In this document: piece by piece, positions 60,908-64,000 of the stretch | How the letters are laid out: each line of letters opens with the position of its first letter | Numbering within the stretch: the stretch's first letter is position 1 | Source of the DNA: Alphaproteobacteria bacterium | Lineage (GTDB): Bacteria > Pseudomonadota > Alphaproteobacteria > CAAGCB01 > CAG-977 | NCBI GenBank assembly: GCA_017616015.1 | Contig: JAFZYY010000001.1 | Span: 215,661 to 279,660 of the forward strand | DNA length: 64,000 nucleotides | Direction of reading: 5' to 3' | Notes under the pieces: model-generated | What the model was told of the DNA's origin: nothing | Databases searched by the model: none | Seen by the model: the letters and a program-made list of their open reading frames with translations, nothing else | Translations under genes and position numbers: made by a program

Positions 60908-63124
60908 ATGGACGAAAGCGAACAGATTAAAGAAACTAAAATGGCCGAAGCTTTGGGGGAACGCTACCTGGCTTATGCCATGTCGACAATCGTGTCGCGT
61001 TCTTTGCCGGACGTGCGCGACGGTTTGAAGCCCGTTCACAGACGGCTTCTATACGCAATGAACGCTTTGCATCTGGATCCCGAATCCGGCTTTAAAAAAT
61101 GCGCCCGCGTCGTCGGCGACGTTATCGGTAAATATCACCCGCATGGCGATATCGCCGTTTATGAAACAATGGTGCGATTGGCACAGGATTTCGCCGTGCG
61201 TTATCCTTTGGTCGAAGGGCAGGGCAACTTCGGCAATATTGACGGCGACAGCGCGGCGGCTATGCGTTATACGGAAGCTCGCCTGACCGAAGTGGCCAAA
61301 GCGATTATGGACGGTCTGAACGACGGTACGGTTGATTTCCGCCCGACGTATTCCGGCGAAGACGTCGAGCCGGTCGTGATGCCGTGTGCTTTCCCGAATT
61401 TGTTGGCAAACGGGTCTTCCGGCATTGCGGTCGGTATGGCAACCAATGTGGCGCCGCATAATGTCGGTGAAATTGCCGACGCTTTGCAGCTGTTAATTAA
61501 AAAGCCGGACTGTACGGTCGCTGATTTGATGAAGTTTGTGCGCGGCCCCGATTTCCCGACCGGAGGAGAAATCGTCGAAAGGCCGGAAAGTCTTTTAAAG
61601 GTTTATGAAACCGGACGCGGAGCCATTCGTGTTCGCGCCAGATGGGAAAAGGACGAATTGTCTCACGGAATGTATCAGATCATCGTCACGGAAATTCCCT
61701 ATATGGTGAAGAAATCCGAATTGATTACCAAAATTGCCAAGCTTTTATTGGAAAAGAAACTGCCGTTTCTGGCTGATGTTCGTGATGAATCCGCGGAAAA
61801 CGTTCGTATCGTTCTGGAACCGAAAAACAGAAATATCGAGCCGGAACAATTAATGGCGCATTTGTTCCGTCTGACGGATCTGCAAGTTAATTTCAATATG
61901 AATATGAACGTGCTGGATAAAGACGGCGTGCCGCGCGTCATGGATTTAAAGCAGGTGTTGCAGGCCTTTTTGGATCACCGTCAGGACGTTTTAATCCGTC
62001 GTTCCCGTTTCCGTCTGGACAAGATTAACCATCGTATGGAAATTCTGGAAGGTTTCCTGATAGCGTATTTGAATCTGGACGAGGTAATCCGTATTATCCG
62101 CGAAGAAGACGACGCCAAGCCCGCTTTGATGAAAGCGTTCAAATTAACCGAAGTTCAGGCCGACGCGATTTTGAATATGCGTTTGCGTTCTCTGCGCAAA
62201 TTGGAAGAAATGCAGATTAAGGCGGAACATGACGAGCTGGCGGCGGAAAAAGAAAAACTTGAAAAGCTGTTGGTCGATGAGGGACTGCGCTGGAAAGAAA
62301 TTTCCGCGGAAATTTCTCTGATGAAAAAGAAATTCGGGCAGGCAACCGCTTTAGGCAAGCGCCGCACGCTGATTTCAGGCGAACAGGAAGAAGTCGAAAT
62401 CCCGCTTGAAGCAATGATTGAACGCGAACCGATTACGATTATTTTGTCGGAAAAAGGCTGGATCCGTTCCGTTAAAGGACATATTCAGCTGGACGACGAT
62501 ATTAAATTCAAAGAAGGCGATCGGTTGCAATGCGGACTGCAGGCGCAGACAACGGATAAAATCCTGATGTTTGCAACGAACGGCCGGTGCTATACGCTGA
62601 TGGCGGATAAATTGCCGCGCGGCCGGGGCTTTGGGGAACCGGTTCGTTTGTCCATAGACTTGCCCGAAGAAGACGAAATCGTGTCGATGTCAATTTTCCG
62701 TCCGGGCGAAAAGAGGCTTGTCGTTTCCAAAAAAGGCAAGGGCTTTATCATCAGGGAAGAAGATTTGTTAGCTCAAACCCGCAACGGAAAAATAGTTTTG
62801 AACCTGACGGCAGGCGATCAGGCTTATTTGTCTTTGCCGGTTTCGGGGAATATGGTTGCCGTTATCGGGAATAACAGAAAGCTTTTGGTTTTTGATTTAA
62901 TCGAAATTCCGGAAATGATCCGCGGGCAGGGGGTGTTTATTCAAAAATATCCCGCCGGCGTTACGTTGTCGGATATTAAACTGTTCAATAAAGAAGACGG
63001 TCTGGCTTATCCCTGCGGCGGCGGTACGCGTGTCGAAACGAATTTAATCGGTTGGATCGGCCATCGCGCTCAGGTCGGCAAGATGCCACCCGTCGGTTTC
63101 CCGAAAAACAATAAATTTTCATAA
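60908..63124 (+). CDS. parC: DNA topoisomerase IV subunit A
   Basis: The 738-residue type IIA subunit decatenates replicated chromosomes. The N terminus has YAMSTIVSRSLPDVRDGLKP, the DNA-breaking Tyr in DGDSAAAMRYTEARLT, the GyrA/ParC tower and a C-terminal beta-pinwheel (about 500-738) that is shorter than in GyrA and lacks a GyrA box. It starts 17 bases after recO in an operon. Confidence 0.95.
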   Translation: MDESEQIKETKMAEALGERYLAYAMSTIVSRSLPDVRDGLKPVHRRLLYAMNALHLDPESGFKKCARVVGDVIGKYHPHGDIAVYETMVRLAQDFAVRYPLVEGQGNFGNIDGDSAAAMRYTEARLTEVAKAIMDGLNDGTVDFRPTYSGEDVEPVVMPCAFPNLLANGSSGIAVGMATNVAPHNVGEIADALQLLIKKPDCTVADLMKFVRGPDFPTGGEIVERPESLLKVYETGRGAIRVRARWEKDELSHGMYQIIVTEIPYMVKKSELITKIAKLLLEKKLPFLADVRDESAENVRIVLEPKNRNIEPEQLMAHLFRLTDLQVNFNMNMNVLDKDGVPRVMDLKQVLQAFLDHRQDVLIRRSRFRLDKINHRMEILEGFLIAYLNLDEVIRIIREEDDAKPALMKAFKLTEVQADAILNMRLRSLRKLEEMQIKAEHDELAAEKEKLEKLLVDEGLRWKEISAEISLMKKKFGQATALGKRRTLISGEQEEVEIPLEAMIEREPITIILSEKGWIRSVKGHIQLDDDIKFKEGDRLQCGLQAQTTDKILMFATNGRCYTLMADKLPRGRGFGEPVRLSIDLPEEDEIVSMSIFRPGEKRLVVSKKGKGFIIREEDLLAQTRNGKIVLNLTAGDQAYLSLPVSGNMVAVIGNNRKLLVFDLIEIPEMIRGQGVFIQKYPAGVTLSDIKLFNKEDGLAYPCGGGTRVETNLIGWIGHRAQVGKMPPVGFPKNNKFS

Positions 63125-63134
63125 GATTGCGGAT

Positions 63135-63692
63135 ATGCATAAATTCTGGGGCGGTCTGATTGTTTTTGTTCTTTTGCTTTTTTCCGGTTTTGCCAAAGCG
63201 GCTGATAAACCTGAAGAAAGTTTCTACTATTTTTTGGAAAGAGACATTAATAAAATCATTCTGACCAAAAACTGGGATTTATATGTGCCGGTTAATACTT
63301 GGCACAATCGGGAAATGTACGACAAGACAAAGACGGATTCTTATAATGAAAAGCCTTGGGGAATAGGCATCGGAAAGCATATTTACGACGATGACGATGT
63401 TTTAAAAGGTCTCTATTTTATGGTGTTCAGTGATTCCCACAGCAAAGCCGAACCTATTTTCGGATATATGCGTCAATGGAATTACTATTTTAATCAGGAC
63501 AAAGATATTTCCGTCGGCGCCGGATACACTTTGGGGGTAACATTCAGAGACGATTATAATTATCTGCCCATTCCCGTTATTTTGCCGATTTTCGGTTTTC
63601 AATATAAGCGGCTGACGCTTCAGACGACATATATTCCGGGGCCGTATAATATGTTCAACGTTCTGTTTACGTGGATCAGGATTGATTTATAG
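63135..63692 (+). CDS. pagP: Lipid A palmitoyltransferase PagP
   Basis: This 185-residue outer membrane enzyme transfers palmitate from phospholipids to lipid A. It has a signal peptide ending at FAKA, then NWDLYVPVNTWHNREMYD with the catalytic His (residue 57), VFSDSHSK with Asp100 and Ser101, and barrel strands including LPIPVILPIFGFQYKRL and TTYIPGPYNMFNVLFTW ending in a hydrophobic residue. All three catalytic residues are kept. It follows parC by only 10 bases, so it is in the rpoZ operon rather than a PhoP-style unit. Confidence 0.9.
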   Translation: MHKFWGGLIVFVLLLFSGFAKAADKPEESFYYFLERDINKIILTKNWDLYVPVNTWHNREMYDKTKTDSYNEKPWGIGIGKHIYDDDDVLKGLYFMVFSDSHSKAEPIFGYMRQWNYYFNQDKDISVGAGYTLGVTFRDDYNYLPIPVILPIFGFQYKRLTLQTTYIPGPYNMFNVLFTWIRIDL

Positions 63693-63707
63693 CTGTAGGG
63701 AGGGGAG

Positions 63708-63860
63708 CTTCGTTCCTCGTCCCTGACGGGATCGCCTGACGGCGACGCTCCTTTCAGTCGCCGGTCGCCTTTTTTCGGGATAAACGGGGTGAGATTGCTC
63801 GGAACTTCGTTCCTCGTCCCTGACGGGATCGCCTGACGGCGACGCTCCTTTCAGTCGCCG
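63708..63860 (+). repeat. Two 56-bp direct repeats between pagP and tRNA-Ser
   Basis: The segment 63708-63763 recurs at 63805-63860. Each copy holds CTTCGTTCCTCGTCCCTGAC, a GCCTGACGGCGAC half and a hairpin CGGCGAC/GTCGCCG. The stretch between them starts with GGGGTGAGATT, identical to part of the neighbouring tRNA-Ser. No reading frame is credible, so 63693-63904 holds only repeats. Confidence 0.85.
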
Positions 63861-63904
63861 AACTCACTTCGCGAGTTCTTCTCCCACCCATACACATACA
63901 TAAA

Positions 63905-63934
63905 CAAAACTCCCCGAAACGGGGAGTTTTGTTT
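63905..63934. terminator. Palindromic terminator beside tRNA-Ser
   Basis: ACAAAACTCCCC-GAAAC-GGGGAGTTTTGT has A-rich and T-rich ends and can terminate in either direction. It lies one base from the tRNA-Ser 3' end. Confidence 0.85.
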
Positions 63935-63935
63935 A

Positions 63936-64000
63936 TGGCGGATGGGGTGAGATTCGAACTCACGAACTCCGTAAAGAGTCGCCGGTTTTCAAGACCGGTG
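63936..64000 (-). tRNA. tRNA-Ser (anticodon TGA), 5' part outside the window
   Basis: The minus strand reads from the anticodon stem (CCGGT-CTTGAAA-ACCGG, anticodon TGA) through a long variable arm typical of tRNA-Ser, the T arm (GTGAG-TTCGAAT-CTCAC), acceptor 3' side CCCATCC, discriminator G and encoded CCA (63936-63938). The D arm and 5' acceptor lie past base 64000. Confidence 0.92.

Noticed and set aside
63693..63904. A short protein gene between pagP and tRNA-Ser
   Set aside because: Any frame there is built from the 56-bp repeats and has no ribosome site.

Overview
The window looks like a chromosomal segment of an anaerobic or microaerobic, LPS-bearing alphaproteobacterium, close to the uncultured, gut-type Rhodospirillales-like lineages. 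The alphaproteobacterial signature is in gene content and order: popZ next to valS and tolC/pcm; dgt-argS-SPOR-nagZ-tatABC-serS-surE; rnhB-ccrM (GANTC adenine methyltransferase); and rpoZ-rsh-acpS-lepB-rnc-era-recO. Low-oxygen metabolism is suggested by a full-length pyruvate:ferredoxin oxidoreductase (nifJ), the [FeFe]-hydrogenase maturase HydF, a three-subunit proton-pumping transhydrogenase and a SUF iron-sulfur operon. TolC, PagP, lipoproteins and beta-barrels show a conventional outer membrane. No phage, IS element or CRISPR array is seen.

Layout. 1-6257: valS (partial), popZ, tolC, pcm on the minus strand; a tRNA-Cys/tRNA-Asn pair; then sseB-like, CNNM/CorC-like and xthA genes. 6390-9167: three tandem paralogous secreted proteins sharing an HELTH metal-binding-type motif. 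9231-18071: a long housekeeping operon (dgt, argS, SPOR protein, nagZ, site-2 protease joined in frame to tatA, tatB, tatC, serS, surE). 18074-20481: hydF operon with a small lipoprotein, an 80-residue protein and a TPR protein. 20579-23622: an unknown exported protein coupled to a TolC-like lipoprotein carrying an extra C-terminal Ig/cadherin-like domain. 23658-24743: trpS. 24822-28933: four tandem paralogous HNH-like proteins, each with its own near-identical promoter and terminator. 29002-33147: pntB-pntAB-pntAA and a PAS/degenerate-GGDEF protein. 33309-38332: suf operon (sufB, sufC, a short sufD, sufS, a 26-codon Gly-Cys-Gly-Cys peptide gene, sufT). 38394-47555: envelope genes, ccrM, rnhB, nifJ and an EamA transporter, containing three copies of a structured leader element. 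47657-54687: udp, metallopeptidase-like protein, two unknowns, beta-barrel, PIG-L deacetylase, htpX, family-5 UDG, NYN protein. 54802-63692: rpoZ-rsh-acpS-lepB-rnc-era-recO-parC-pagP. The end holds 56-bp direct repeats and a partial tRNA-Ser.

The most interesting signal is a family of three ~240-bp elements (38394-38632 +, 45581-45820 -, 46340-46576 -). Each sits 28-33 nt upstream of a start codon on the same strand, begins with a matching candidate promoter, and folds into the same series of helices, several of which show compensatory base changes among the copies. The downstream genes encode an outer-membrane beta-barrel, a small lipoprotein and a sugar N-acetyltransferase. This looks like a cis-regulatory RNA leader for envelope genes; I know of no described motif that matches. 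The second is the four-copy HNH-like array of promoter-gene-terminator cassettes. Others are the site-2 protease/TatA in-frame junction, the tiny Cys peptide in the suf operon and the HELTH triplet. All function statements rest on motif recognition by eye; no database search was run.
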